The notes beneath the pieces were generated by a model. The model worked only from the letters and a program-made list of their open reading frames with translations. It ran no database searches and was not told where the DNA came from. From Macrolepiota albuminosa (Eukaryota; Basidiomycota; Agaricomycetes; Agaricales; Agaricaceae): a stretch of DNA of 64,000 bases. The translations under genes and the position numbers were made by a program. The stretch is taken from positions 1,054,001 to 1,118,000 of the forward strand of contig JAMWFC010000077.1 of assembly GCA_027475525.1 (NCBI GenBank), read 5' to 3'. This document shows, piece by piece, positions 22,975-36,450 of this stretch (the first letter of the stretch is position 1; the number at the start of each line of letters is the position of its first letter).

Positions 22975-25092
22975 ATGGAGGTGTCGTTATCCTTCCTATA
23001 CGTCTCCCTGTCTCTTTCTGTAATATTTTTGTTCAAAAAGTGGAAATCTTCTTCCTCGTATCCCCCTTATCCGCCTGGTCCTAAGCCTGGTCTCATCTCG
23101 GGAAATGCTAGAGAGCTGCCAACAGTTCTGCCTTGGTTGAGATATGGAGAGTGGGCTAGGGAATACGGTGAGTATTATTGTCTCAGACTGACCGGGTGAA
23201 CATGTTAGCTGAAGCGTGCCAGGAAATATCATTCATGTCAGGGTGTATAATCAACACATAGTAGTCCTCAATAGCCTGAAGGATGCACGCGCTTTGCTTG
23301 AGAAGCGATCCCATATTTACTCTGATAGGCCTTACTTAACGATGGTCGATCTGTGGGTTTTTCCGTTTTATATGTTATGCAAAGCTGTTGATGACATGAC
23401 CATAGAATGGGATGGGATTTTAATTCAGGCCTCATTAGGTATGGAGATAAGTGGCGTCGACATAGACGTCTCTATCAAGAGGGATTCAGCAAGAAAAAGA
23501 CCCAAATCATGCACGAACCCGTTGAGATTCTCAAGGTTCATGAGCTTCTTCACCAACTTCTTGTAGCGCCTGAAGACTTCGTTATGCATTTTCGAAAGTG
23601 CGGAATTAATTTATTCTTGTTTTACCCTGGTTTCAATATATTCCGTATAGCGTTGCAGGAGCAACTGTAATGGCTACGGTGTACGATAAAGATATGCCAA
23701 AATCTACCATCGAAAAATTCGTCACCGTCTCTGAGCATGCTGTCTTGAAGCTCTCAGAATGTCTCTTTCCTGGTGCCATGGCAGTTAACGCACTGCCTAT
23801 CTTGCGTCATATTCCAGCATGGTTTCCCGCCGCTGGATTCCATACTTATGCAGCAGAAACTCGCGTATATACAAACCAGATGCTGGAAGTTCCCTTTCAG
23901 TATGTCAAAGATCGCATGGTAAGTGATCATATGAAATTTCCGACATATGCGCTGATCTACATGTAGGCCGCCGGAATCGAGGTATCCAGCTTGGCAGAGC
24001 AATTACTGAAACGCAACAGTCTTCTTGGTCCTGCGGGATTGCCAGAAGAATATCTCAAAAGTGTAACAGCGACCGCTTTCATAGGTATGACCTGACAAAG
24101 TTCCCTTTGTTCTCTATGAATCAATAATATTATCTCTGAACAGCTGGTGCAGATACGGTTTGTGGATTCACGACGTCTGCAGTGCACTTGTTCATTTTCG
24201 TCACAGACTGTGTCCGCAGCTGCAACATTTGTCTATGCAATGCTTGTTAATCCTGCCGCTCAGCAAAAGGCTCAAGATGAGATTGACAGCATCGTGGGAC
24301 TTAACAGATTACCGGACTTTAATGACCGACCAAACCTACCCTATGTCGAGGCCGTGTTCCGAGAGGTCATGAGATGGCACCCAGTTCTTCCCCTTGGACT
24401 TCCCCATTCTACCTCTGCAGATGATATTTATAATGGATATTTCATCCCAAAAGGTGATATCACTTGATGTATGTAATTAACATTTTTTTCTCATAACCTG
24501 AGTACAGGAACTACAGTCATGCCAAATATATGGTGCATCTTGAAGAAAGATATTCTATGACAAAGTGAATGAATTTACCATGCCCCCACCAGGTCTATGA
24601 CACATGACGAGTCACGGTATCCTGAACCTGACTTGTTCAAACCGGAGCGCTTTTTCGATGAAAGTGGACAGCTTAACGACGACGACTACATCATTACTTT
24701 TGGGTTCGGTAGACGGTATAGGTTTCCTCGAGTAACTGCTACCTCAAACTAACTAGGTGGTATTCCAAGGATTTGTCCAGGCCGCCATATGGCTCGATCT
24801 ATGGTATAGTTCTGTACATAATGTCACAATGCGTATTTATATTTTCCTAGGTTTGGCTTCTTATCTCATCCATCCTAGCTACATTCTCCATTGATAAAAA
24901 GCGGGATGAGCAAGGAAATGAGATAAATATTGATGATTCATATACGAGTGGAGTAGTAAGGTATGATACCTTGATTCATCCTTTGCACCACATTTAAGGA
25001 ACTTCTTTCTCAGTCATAAGCTTCCCTTCTTCTGCTCAATAACACCTCGTTCGGCAACGGCTCAAAAGTTAATCGTCGAAGCCAATACTTAG
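22975..25092 (+). CDS. Cytochrome P450 monooxygenase, 510 residues, 12 exons
   Basis: Exons: 22975-23167, 23223-23352, 23406-23597, 23651-23918, 23967-24084, 24144-24157, 24207-24453, 24508-24532, 24593-24715, 24770-24803, 24851-24960, 25014-25092. The sum is 1533 nt, in frame, ending in TAG. An N-terminal membrane anchor (about residues 3-20) is followed by the proline hinge YPPYPPGPKPG. The I-helix has AGADTT, the K-helix EVMR (ExxR), and the haem loop is FGFGRRICPGRH with the axial Cys. Length is normal for a microsomal class II P450, which needs NADPH-P450 reductase at the ER. The family resembles fungal OrdA-like P450s, but the substrate cannot be told. The 14-nt exon 6 encodes most of the oxygen-binding I-helix motif. 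The 3' end converges on the kinase pseudogene. Confidence 0.9.
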
Positions 25093-25488
25093 CTTCCATA
25101 GTCATTTGATATTTGACATCACAGACCTCTGATTATACTTGAATTCACTATTGATTTATGTGGCCCTATATGTTGTGGGCCAATTCATCGCACGACATTT
25201 GCGAGACAACTCATGAATTCGTCTATACATTTTAAATGTATCGTGTTCATTGATATATACAAAAACAAAGTGTACTTAAACAAATTGTCCTCAAAAACTC
25301 TTGAAGTCTTCTGTATTATCTGTATCTTACCACTCAGGACATTTAAATAGGCTCTTTCTTACAGAAACAGTGTATTGTAATTAAGCCTTATATGTGATCT
25401 TACAATGAGACCTCCACAAAGCCATAACTTTTGGCCTTGATGGAGGGGCCATGTGTATGACAAGTTTGACGGTATCTAGCTCGATTCA
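25093..25488. other. Intergenic region between convergent genes
   Basis: AT-rich sequence expected to hold the 3' UTRs of the P450 (plus) and the kinase pseudogene (minus). No further gene seen. Confidence 0.4.
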
Positions 25489-28400
25489 TTACATGAAATT
25501 CGTTTCGTCCATGTCGTTCAGAGGCCAGTGCCCCACAATCTCAGCCCGTTCCTCGTCCGACCCGCTGTGGTCGGGAGGGGGAGACTGCTGATAGAATCGG
25601 GCCGATGTGGAGGTATGAAAAGCAAATGGGATTCGACTATGGAAATGACGGGTACGCATGAAATGGCGAGGTAACGTCTGAGTAGGCTTACGAGACGCGG
25701 CTGTATTAGGAAATCAGAGATACAATTGGGGCAAGGGAAAAATTAAAGTTTGGGAATTACGAGACCGACCAACGGTCGAAAACGAAATCCAGGAGGAATC
25801 GACGATGTTGGGAGGTTCCGGGGGTGAATCGTCGATCCCAAGGATATGTACAGTAGGTATAAAAGGGAAGAAAGACATACAAATAAACTAGGTTTTTACA
25901 CCCCACGATTTCTGGTCTTGAGCTAAGCTTGTTTTGCACGTCTCGTTATTCTTGTTTCGTCGTCGTCTAGTCTGGTCTTGGAGTCTCGTCTTGTTCGGCA
26001 TATTTCTGGCTTCGTTGGCGTCTGATCCGACGTCAAACGTCGCGTGCTCGCTGTCTTCAGCAGCGTACTCGGATTCTCTCGGCTTCTCGGTGTTCCAGCC
26101 ATCTGAGGACGTGGGATGGGCTACCTGATGGACCGGAAACGAAGTCGAAAAAGTCGAAAGCGGAGGGTAGAGATAGAAGTCGATTTAGGTAAAAGGATGT
26201 GGGAGCACTACGTAAACGTGGAGTAACGTCCGTCGCAATAAGGCAGAAGTTCGAAGGGCAGAGGCAGACGAGCACCAGTGTGAACGAAGAGTTGCCCAGT
26301 AACAGTCAGATGCCAGTAAGAGAGAGTAACCGTAGAATTCGACTCGATTTAAGACAAAAGAATTCCCAGTAAAAACGAGAGCGACAGAGACTACGAAGCT
26401 TAGCGACAGGCAGAACTCGAAGAACCAAAGATGCCAAGATGCCGACACAGAAGCAGAGATGCCGAGTCAAGCGAACAGTCCGAGAACTAAGCCGTGACAG
26501 GCAAAAGCAAGGCCGAGACAGACGAGACAGAGCCGAGACAGAGAAACTAGAACTCCGAGAAGCCAAGAGAATCTGAGTACGCTGCCGAAGACAGCGAGCA
26601 CACGACGTTTGACGTCGGATCAGACGCCAACGAGGCCAGAAATATGCCGAACAAGACGAGACTCCAAGACCAGACTAGACGACGACGAAACAAGAATAAC
26701 GAGACGTGCAAAACAAGCTTAGCTCAAGACCAGAAATCGTGGGGTGTAAAAACCTAGTTTATTTGTATGTCTTTCTTCCCTTTTATACCTACTGTACATA
26801 TCCTTGGGATCGACGATTCACCCCCGGAACCTCCCAACATCGTCGATTCCTCCCGGATTTCGTTTTCGACCGTTGGTCGGTCTCGTAATTCCCAAACTTT
26901 AATTTTTCCCTTGCCCCAATTGTATCTCCAATTTCCTAATACAGCCGCGTCTTTCACATCGCAAGCCTACTCAGACGTTACCTACCATTCCATGCGTACC
27001 CGTCATTTCCATAGTCGAATCCCATTTGCTTTTCATACCTCCACATTGGCCCGATTCTATCAGCAGTCTCCCTCCCTACCACACCGCACTGCTCAAGCGA
27101 ACTCTTTTTCATCTGCTTGTCGAGAGCCATAGTCTTCTCGTAGCGCTCGGTGGGTACCCAATCATCCTCTGCGAAGCCTATCGCTTGCCGGAACTCCTTT
27201 AGAGTCAGCTCCATCGTCTTGCGTACTTACGTCCTCGGCCTCGAACATAATAGGGCACGGCACGATTTTTCCTGCAAGCGCCTCCCAGTTCTCGGTTGCC
27301 TCTATCAGCGCAACCTTCAGCGCGAGTGTTTCGCCTTCCCAAATGGAACTGGCTCCTTCGAAGAGGCGGTGGCGAAGCACGCTCATGAGTTCCAATAATG
27401 CTGGGTATAGAAGTGCATTGCATTGCTCCGTGATCTTAATGGACGAGTCGACGATGGTGTAATTCCTTCTCAAAGCTTTGCTTGTTTTCCTCCATATCGT
27501 CAAGATTCTCCGGTGGCGAAGGCCGCGCCATAGATTGCGAGACAAGATCATCGTAGTCCTGGAAGCGTTGGGGTGTACCAGCAAGAAGAATCCCAGGCAG
27601 GATCGAGGTGTGTTGCCAGTCTAACAGGCCAACGACGTGTAAATTGGAGTCGGACGCCCTCGAGACGATGATATTGCTCGGCTGGAGGTCAGGATGGCGG
27701 ATGCAAAAACTGCCCAGGTTCCTTGGGATGATTGATGGCGCGATGAGGCGATAACGGTGCAGGTTCTCTATGTGGTCCGACGGCGACTGCTCTTGGTATT
27801 TGTAACCTTCCCTCCTCACGCGCTCGAAGGGCAGCAACGGACAACCGAACTGCTCCAGATAAGCTAGTTCCTTATTGGCTGTTTTTACGAGCGCCACTTC
27901 GGCGCTTTCGTCTATGATTACCGATTAGTTTGTAGGAATAATGGAGAAGGCAGAGAGCAGCTACAGAGCCCTAGATCTACGTCGAGCTGTGATCTCTGCC
28001 AAACCACATACGCAATCTTGTATCTGGACCAAATGCAGAAACGCGCGTTCTCTAGCAGGATGCCCGGACTCCCGGCCACATTTACTAGGTCTTTTGTATA
28101 GTACAGGCTTCCTCCAGCCGGGAAAGCCATCAACATCATCTTCGACTCGTATTCAACAAGTTGCCGTAAGACTGAGATACTTTCTCTTTCCTCTAGTTCA
28201 AACCATATGTCGCTTAAATTTGTGCCTTGTATGTCTCTGCGGGGAGTATCCGTATACGTAGCCGGGTTAGGGATACGCGCCACCGTTTGGAAGCCATCGC
28301 GCATGGTGATCAGGAAGGTACGATTAAACCCGCCCTCTGCGAGTTTTTTGAAGTCGGAGACATCATCTGTACTCCGATCGACAGACTGCGCCGCAAGTCG

Positions 28401-28712
28401 ACATAGCCCATCGACGTTGAATACACGCCTACGTTCTACGTGGCGAAGGGTATCGTTGATGCTGGACATGTAAACCTTAGACATAGACCTCACAGGAAAA
28501 ATATATGAAATTGACATCCACCTCCCTGATGTATAGTCAAAAAGGTCTCGACCAGAATGCGTCATCCTGGAGAACGCGCGGTAAGGCGACCGACGGGTCG
28601 AATTGGCAACGGAAGAGAAGTAAGAGTGGAGTGTACGTAGGGAGAGCCTGGCGCTCACAAGACACTGCATGTGGAATAGAGAATTTTTCGTAAAAATGCT
28701 ACGAACACCCAC
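25489..28712 (-). pseudogene. AIM9-like protein kinase pseudogene (APH/choline-kinase fold), interrupted by an insertion
   Basis: The minus-strand product resembles fungal AIM9-like (altered inheritance of mitochondria 9) kinases: a basic N-terminus like a mitochondrial presequence, LFDYTSGR, KLAEGGFNRTFLITM (nucleotide loop), the catalytic RHPDLQPSNIIV and the metal-binding GLLDWQH. Family introns are kept, for example just before ESAEVALV near 27895. Defects: roughly 55 residues missing after RIPNPAT near 28250, a small compensated frameshift near 28010, another near 27440, and a 1518-bp insertion (25566-27083). The last codons, DEERAEIVGHWPLNDMDE to stop, lie at 25555-25489. Removing the insertion and one GCGG copy rejoins the last exon in frame, so the insertion hit a recognisable gene. 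Exon limits are approximate. Confidence 0.85.
25566..27083. mobile_element. 1518-bp insertion with about 530-bp inverted LTR-like arms
   Basis: Left arm 25566 to about 26097 and right arm 27083 to about 26549 are inverted copies with few differences. The outer ends are TGTGG and CCACA. The flanking 4 bp are CCGC on both sides (25562-25565 and 27084-27087), so the whole unit entered as one piece. Each arm holds a TATAAAAG box pointing inward, as an LTR would. The 450-bp centre (26098-26548) has no ORF of note and is rich in TCTCGG/CCGAGA words. It could be a foldback element, or a retrotransposon cDNA rearranged by self-integration so that its LTRs face each other. Confidence 0.75.
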
Positions 28713-28981
28713 TCCGGCGACTCAAGATGCATCAATGCCTATGAAATGTAGATGTAAGTATGTAGCCTTGCTGAAAGCAATCGCCGTCATGTGATCCAAA
28801 CATAGGCTTTCGGGGTCAGCATCGGTGATTGCCGAGTATCCATATCCATCGACTTGACAGATATTATAACACCAAGCCTCGATACAGTAATGCCTGCAAG
28901 CTTTCATGCAGTGACCGCGTGCACTTTGCTTTTTATAAAGTGCACTTCGTTAATCGCCAGTAACATCTAACATCTCCAACT
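28713..28981. other. Intergenic region between divergent genes
   Basis: Presumed shared promoter region of the kinase pseudogene (minus) and GTPase 1 (plus). It includes a short repeated word, AAGTGCACTT-like, near 28920-28950 and TTTATAAAG at about 28932, some 50 nt before the GTPase ATG. Confidence 0.4.
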
Positions 28982-29985
28982 ATGGCTCCTAAGCGGAATT
29001 GGAAACCCAACTTGAGATCTTTCCCCTCAATGTCTGCACTCAGACAGGGCGAGAATAGTCAAAATGGACCTCAAATCGAAGAGAACGATACAGTGTTCCT
29101 GTCAGTTTCTCAAATCTACGATATAACAGCACAACTTACTTCTGCTCATGCCTTCAGGATTCTCGGGCAAACGGGGGCAGGAAAAAGCACTGTGAGGTCG
29201 ATTCCCCATTGACTTTGTTTAATCTTGACGTTTTCCGCTTCTAGTTTGTGAATCACGCCGTGGGCCATGAAGCAGCGTCCGTTGGACACAATTTGAATGC
29301 ACACACATCCACTATTGTTCCATATTTGTGTCCAATTCACCCTGACCTCAACTCGGGTCGTGTCTTTTTGGTGGACACTCCCGGGTTCAATGACACCTGG
29401 GACAGCGATCGAGCAATCGTCAAACGTATCCTTGACTGGCTCCAAAGCGCGTGAGTCTTTCTTCTATGTTACAACAGAATCACCAAATTTAAACACAAAG
29501 ATCCCTTCAATTCTAGCTGTAAACCCAAAACCCGATTCGGTGGAATAATTTACCTCTACGAGATCAGTCAGGCACGCGACAATCCGACTGCAACTTTCAT
29601 GCATCCAACCAAGCTCTCAGAGCCCGAAGCCCCCAGATACGTCATCCTCGCAACTGTAAAGTGGAACGACGCCCGAGCAGATGTCGCTGAGCTTCGCGAG
29701 GCGCAGCTCAAAAAGTCATGGTCTATGCTGGTCGAACGTGGTTCGCAGATGGCGCGCTTTAACGACTCAACAGAGTCTGCGCGCCAGATCATAAAGATGT
29801 TCCCTAAGGAGGCGCTGTCCATCGAACGCATGCAGAAAGAGTTTCGTAGGATTCTTGGGACGTTGCCTGCTGAATCGTCTGACAGTAAGGAGGGATTTAT
29901 CTCAAGGGTCTTTGGTAAAATCTCTTGGGTAAGTTCTATTTCTCTGGTTGTGCAGGAAATGTCTCACGGCTTCCAGTTGCGTTAG
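28982..29985 (+). CDS. P-loop GTPase 1 (AIG1/septin-like G domain), 294 residues
   Basis: Exons 28982-29191, 29245-29450 and 29517-29985; the joined frame is 885 nt. The Walker A/G1 motif ILGQTGAGKST ends exon 1, and FLVDTPGF (G3) is in exon 2. FGGIIYLYEISQ opens exon 3, and VILATVKW stands where the G4 motif is expected, in the TTxW style of this fungal family rather than NKxD. The C-terminal part is helical. These small G-domain proteins are common in Agaricomycetes in many diverged copies; their roles are largely unknown. A paralogue lies 1 kb downstream on the other strand (31018-32178). A possible 27-nt in-frame intron near 29929-29955 would shorten the C-terminus without changing the stop. 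Confidence 0.8.
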
Positions 29986-31017
29986 GGTATCTTGATAGAT
30001 GTGGATGGCTTGTACTTGCTTGTATGTTTTCTTGCTCCTCAAACGATCTTTGTTACTTCCTTTGCGCTAATGGCGGTATGATTCTGTTGAGACCTTGGGC
30101 CTCCTCTTCACGTGACACCGTGGTCCTGTAACGTTTGTGAAGCCCACGAACCTTCAGTACCTGTAAGCTTTAAGGATCCCTTACCTCAGTTCCAGTTACG
30201 GTCTTTCTTCCCTGCGCACCATCTACAGATCCTTCTTCCATTTCAAAGTACAAACCTCGTTCTCTGGAACTTTGAAACAAGGTCGTTGCTACTTGACATC
30301 GGTTGGAAACAATCCGATATTCTTCGCCTCATGGTTTCGGCTCTGCAATTGAGAAATAGCTTGTATAAAAAATTTTACTTCTGCTTCCTTCCGAAGTTTG
30401 TCAGAGACCTGGAAAAAGAAACATTTTTAATGGAGATTATTCACTTTCTTATAGGGTATTCCTTTCAAACTGAAAGATGCCAGACAAATTGTGCTTCCGT
30501 GGCTAGGTTCAGGTCTCGAATGAACCTAATGAGATATGTATGATTCATGCATATTCTGCTTCTCTGGGTCAATATCTCTTTAGCTCTTCTTTGAATCTCG
30601 ATCGCTATTACACAGAACTCGAAATCAAGGTGTGATGAAAATACACTACCGTTTCAACCGAGGCGTTGGTGTGCTAGTGCCTCAAAAGAAAGGATTGAAC
30701 CATGTGACATGCACAACATGCTACAGATCTATCTTTCCTCGTGTTCTCGGCCAATCTCATCGATGGTGCAACATGCCACGGGACATAAACTATGTGGTCA
30801 TGACGAATCTGTACGGTTGGCTAACACGCCAGATTGCATACTCACGTCACGACGCCCAATGGCTGCCGAACAGTGTGTTGATATTCGTTGGGATACTTGA
30901 TTTGCATGACATTGCGGATGTTACTAAATCATGCCATGAATTTATCTTGATATAGTCGCTTGATCAAGTCTGAACAATCACTCAACATGATAGATATCGG
31001 ATGAGTGAAAACGCAGC
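29986..31017. other. Intergenic region between convergent GTPase genes
   Basis: ORFs of 143 and 107 codons are open on the plus strand (30112-30543, 30632-30955), but neither shows a domain, biased codon use or splice context. I see nothing firm here. Confidence 0.4.
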
Positions 31018-32178
31018 TCAGTTGTCACGTCCAAACAGTCGCAATAACCTTTGTGGGATCTCGAGTCGACCCTTCACAGAGATCTCTGCAAGGACGGACC
31101 TAATTTGGTTATCATTATCAAGTGCACGCTGAGTTGCTGCTGAATCCGCAGCTGCATTGCGTAGTATCGGAGTGGTTTCTTCCCGCGATTTGAGCAGCTC
31201 CTGGAGTGCGTCGGAAAGGAATCGCACCGCTTCAGTATCCTGTAGAGCCCTGTTGATCTCACCCAGCTCCTTTTGTATTTGGAGAGGATACATCGCTTCC
31301 TTCGCAAGAAGAAAGTCGACTGTGTCCTGTGCTGCCATCTGATCGAGGTTTCCTCGATGGACAGCAGATCCATGCTTGATCATGCCCTTCCAATACTCAG
31401 CCTTCAGCTCTCGCTCGCGTTTTTCCCCGACCGCCTTGTCGACCTGCTCCCACATAGTTGTCACTAAGACAACTTTGCGTGCTGCTGCCTGACCGCACAA
31501 TTTTTCGAATACCTCAAAATTTCGCGCCGTCGAGCCCTGCCACCGCTTTGCGCTTATATCGTAGAGGTAAATAACGCCTGCCATTTTCATATGCGCGTCA
31601 TACCTGGTATATACCGTAAGTCCTTCTTACATGACCGGGATGAAGAATACCTACGATTGAGCTAGCCATACACCTATGCGCCTTAGAATTTCTCGATCGC
31701 TTAGGACGGTGTCGTCGAAGCCTGGTGTATCAACCATTACGATGCGATTATTGGGGAATTGAGGATCGTTGTAGGTATACGCTTGAACGTGAGATGTGTA
31801 GGAGTTGAGATTGTGACCGACAGGGGCTACTTGCTGACCGAGCAATGTATTTATGAACTGAAAACGTGAGATGTGTAGGAGTTGAGATTGTGACCGACAG
31901 GGGCTACTTGCTGACCGAGCAATGTATTTATGAACTGAAGATCTCATATGGGTCACTGTTCAGCCAAACCCGCAGAACTGAGCGGCGTACCGTACTCTTC
32001 CCGGCCCCTGTGGCACCCATGATACTAAGCACAGTTTAGCAAAAATGCAGAAAGTCAACTATTCCACTTACGCGATTACAAGGTCTGATGGTTTTGGATC
32101 TTTCAGAAACGTATCAACGGGCTTCATCTCTTTCTTCCATCTTGGTTTCTTCGAGGACAGAGAAGTCAAGAAATTCAT
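31018..32178 (-). CDS. P-loop GTPase 2 (AIG1/septin-like G domain), about 309 residues
   Basis: Exons on the minus strand: 32178-32072, 32024-31991, 31857-31655 and 31603-31018. Motifs are IMGATGAGKST (G1) in exon 2, MVDTPGFDDT (G3) in exon 3, and MAGVIYLYDIS then VVLVTTMW (G4 position) in exon 4. The 77-bp tandem duplication at 31786-31939 covers the start of exon 3. Using the downstream copy of the acceptor gives a frame open from start to stop (930 nt). Collapsing the duplication gives the same protein with a normal short intron, which suggests the duplication is not part of the real gene. The start ATG at 32178 is the first in frame. Convergent with GTPase 1, and similar in motif order and intron sites. 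Confidence 0.8.
31786..31939. repeat. Exact 77-bp tandem duplication 2
   Basis: 31786-31862 is repeated at 31863-31939. It spans the intron-exon 3 border of GTPase 2 and duplicates the exon start. Confidence 0.9.
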
Positions 32179-33495
32179 GGACGTTACGAAGAACGAGATT
32201 GATTTGCCGATGGACTTGGTAGTTTCCTGCGGGAGAGATGTGTCTCAGAGCAGAAGCCCTCGTCATCAGCAAGGTTTATATGCACGCCCAACCCACGAGG
32301 CCAATGTCATTTGAAGCTTTGATAGTGAGGACCCACGTGAACAACATGAGGGAAACACCCATATGTAGGAAACTGAAACAAGTCAATGACACGAGATCGG
32401 ACCGTAATGGAAGAGGGAAAAGCTGAGAACGTCGTCTCGGAACACTTGTGTAGGCAAGACAGAAAGCACAAGGCTGATATGGTTCGACAATCTCTACTGA
32501 CCGGCTTCACAAAGAACGTTCTCGATACTAAGAGGTTGCCCGAGCCTGAATGCGAGTTTTGGACTTTGGAGGAATATCGAAAACCTAAAAACTGCCATAA
32601 ATCGTCGACGAAGTCAATAACGAGCAGCCGGGTAATATCCTTTGGAAAGGTCTGATCGAAACCTCAACGAGGAAAAGACAAAGAATCCGTAACCTTACGG
32701 ATAATGCCAAGTTCTTCTACAGATATTAAGGGGCGAAACCTCAACGAGGAAAAGACAAAGAATCCGTAACCTTACGGATAATGCCAAGTTCTTCTACAGA
32801 TATTAAGGGGACGTCTGTTTCTTCAAATCCTGCTCGTGAACACCCACTGACTATCAGGGACCGGTAAACCTGCACCCAATAAACGTTGCAAAACTGTTCA
32901 AAGGCTTGGTGACGTTAATCCAGTTGCGTTCGAATTGTCGTAGAGATGTAGAGATATGATGGTCTCGCAAACTTCGTAGATTTAACTTAACGTATCAGGA
33001 AGCTCTCACAATTTGTATCCAAAGGATAACCACTGGATAATGGGTTTGATGATCCCTCTTCACTAACGATGGTGGGTTGTCAGTACCGGGTGCGCAGGTG
33101 AAAAGACAAAACAATAGCTTGGATCCTGTAGACAGTTATATTAGGTATTACACGTATCTGTCCTGAGTTCATGAGGAACTACGAGCTTGCTGGCCATCCA
33201 ACCCAAGACGCCCACGGGTGTGCGCGAGAAAAAAAGCGACGAGTAGCACAAACGTCACAAATCGTGACTTCTACAAGCTGCCAGTGGTTCGCAGCCCAAC
33301 CAACAAGTCTGCAGATGAGGTATTGAAAGACACTTTTTGATTCCGGCGCTTGCCGATCAATGACTCGGATATCCAGAAAATTGACCGGGCATGATATCCG
33401 TTTTTCTCCATTAGCATCAGCTCCGGATGAACGATGTTGGAGTAATAGGGACATAATCCAAGTCAAGGTGTGGTGTTACCCGCAGGGGACACATC
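32179..33495. other. Intergenic region between divergent genes (GTPase 2 and GH47)
   Basis: No convincing gene. It contains an exact 77-bp tandem duplication at 32657-32810. The proximal 300 bp before the GH47 start are CpG-containing and may include its promoter, but no TATA box is clear. Confidence 0.4.
32657..32810. repeat. Exact 77-bp tandem duplication 3
   Basis: 32657-32733 is repeated at 32734-32810 in non-coding DNA. Confidence 0.9.
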
Positions 33496-35687
<2,192 letters not shown>

Positions 35688-35719
35688 TTGGCGGTGCTGG
35701 AATAACACGTAAGGCCATC

Positions 35720-35873
35720 TTTCTCTGTCGAACTACCTGAATATCCTACAGTGTTTCCCACCAACCAGGAAGATGTCTCGGATCTTGGCGCCACAATTTC
35801 TCTGTCGAACTACCTGAATATCCTACAGTGTTTCCCACCAACCAGGAAGATGTCTCGGATCTTGGCGCCACAA
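35720..35873. repeat. Exact 77-bp tandem duplication 5
   Basis: 35720-35796 is repeated at 35797-35873, just downstream of the GH47 stop. Confidence 0.9.
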
Positions 35874-36066
35874 CCGCAGAGAGTACTGCAACCGGAGGAC
35901 ACAAGAGGCGTCATGATCAGGATGAAAGTATTTGGGTGTCCAGACGGCAAAGGAGTTATCATCCACACCTTCTCCAGTCGATGAGACAGACGAGTAGTGG
36001 GTCAGTGGGATCAAGACCGTACCATTTATTACCTCAAAGTCTTCATTCAGGCAAGGCTTGAGCAAA

Positions 36067-36220
36067 TCACCCAACTTAGTATCACTCAGGAGCAAGAGCA
36101 CTAGATTCGCTTCCAGTAGCTGGTCTCGAACCAACAAATAGCCTCACCCAACTTAGTATCACTCAGGAGCAAGAGCACTAGATTCGCTTCCAGTAGCTGG
36201 TCTCGAACCAACAAATAGCC
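36067..36220. repeat. Exact 77-bp tandem duplication 6
   Basis: 36067-36143 is repeated at 36144-36220 in the intergenic region. Confidence 0.9.
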
Positions 36221-36450
36221 TCTTTGGTATTAGTCACAATGCAATAAGGTTCCAAGAATTCCAAAATTTATGAATCAGCAGAGTTTCATTAATATTAAAG
36301 TTTGATTAAAGTATAGGTAATCTCAAGTCTAATTATACACAGATCAAGTGTGACACGACGATTATTGACAGGTACAAGCTAAAAAAGTGACTTTCCCATC
36401 CACAATGTGGAGAACATGCACAGCTGAAAACGTGAAAATAAGGCTTTCTT

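Larger units (their letters stand above)
35688..36450. other. Region between GH47 and UspA genes, with two 77-bp duplications
   Basis: A possible exon-like open stretch (35828-36061, plus) ends in a Ser/His-rich sequence without known domain. It may be an alternative 3' end of the GH47 transcript or chance. The remainder is AT-rich. Confidence 0.35.

Noticed and set aside
25757..26888. Identical-looking 60-codon ORFs in the two arms of the inverted unit
   Set aside because: They are the same arm sequence read in opposite directions and span the LTR promoter region; not a gene.
30112..30955. ORFs of 143 and 107 codons between the GTPase genes
   Set aside because: Open by chance in AT-rich DNA; no recognisable motif and no intron support.
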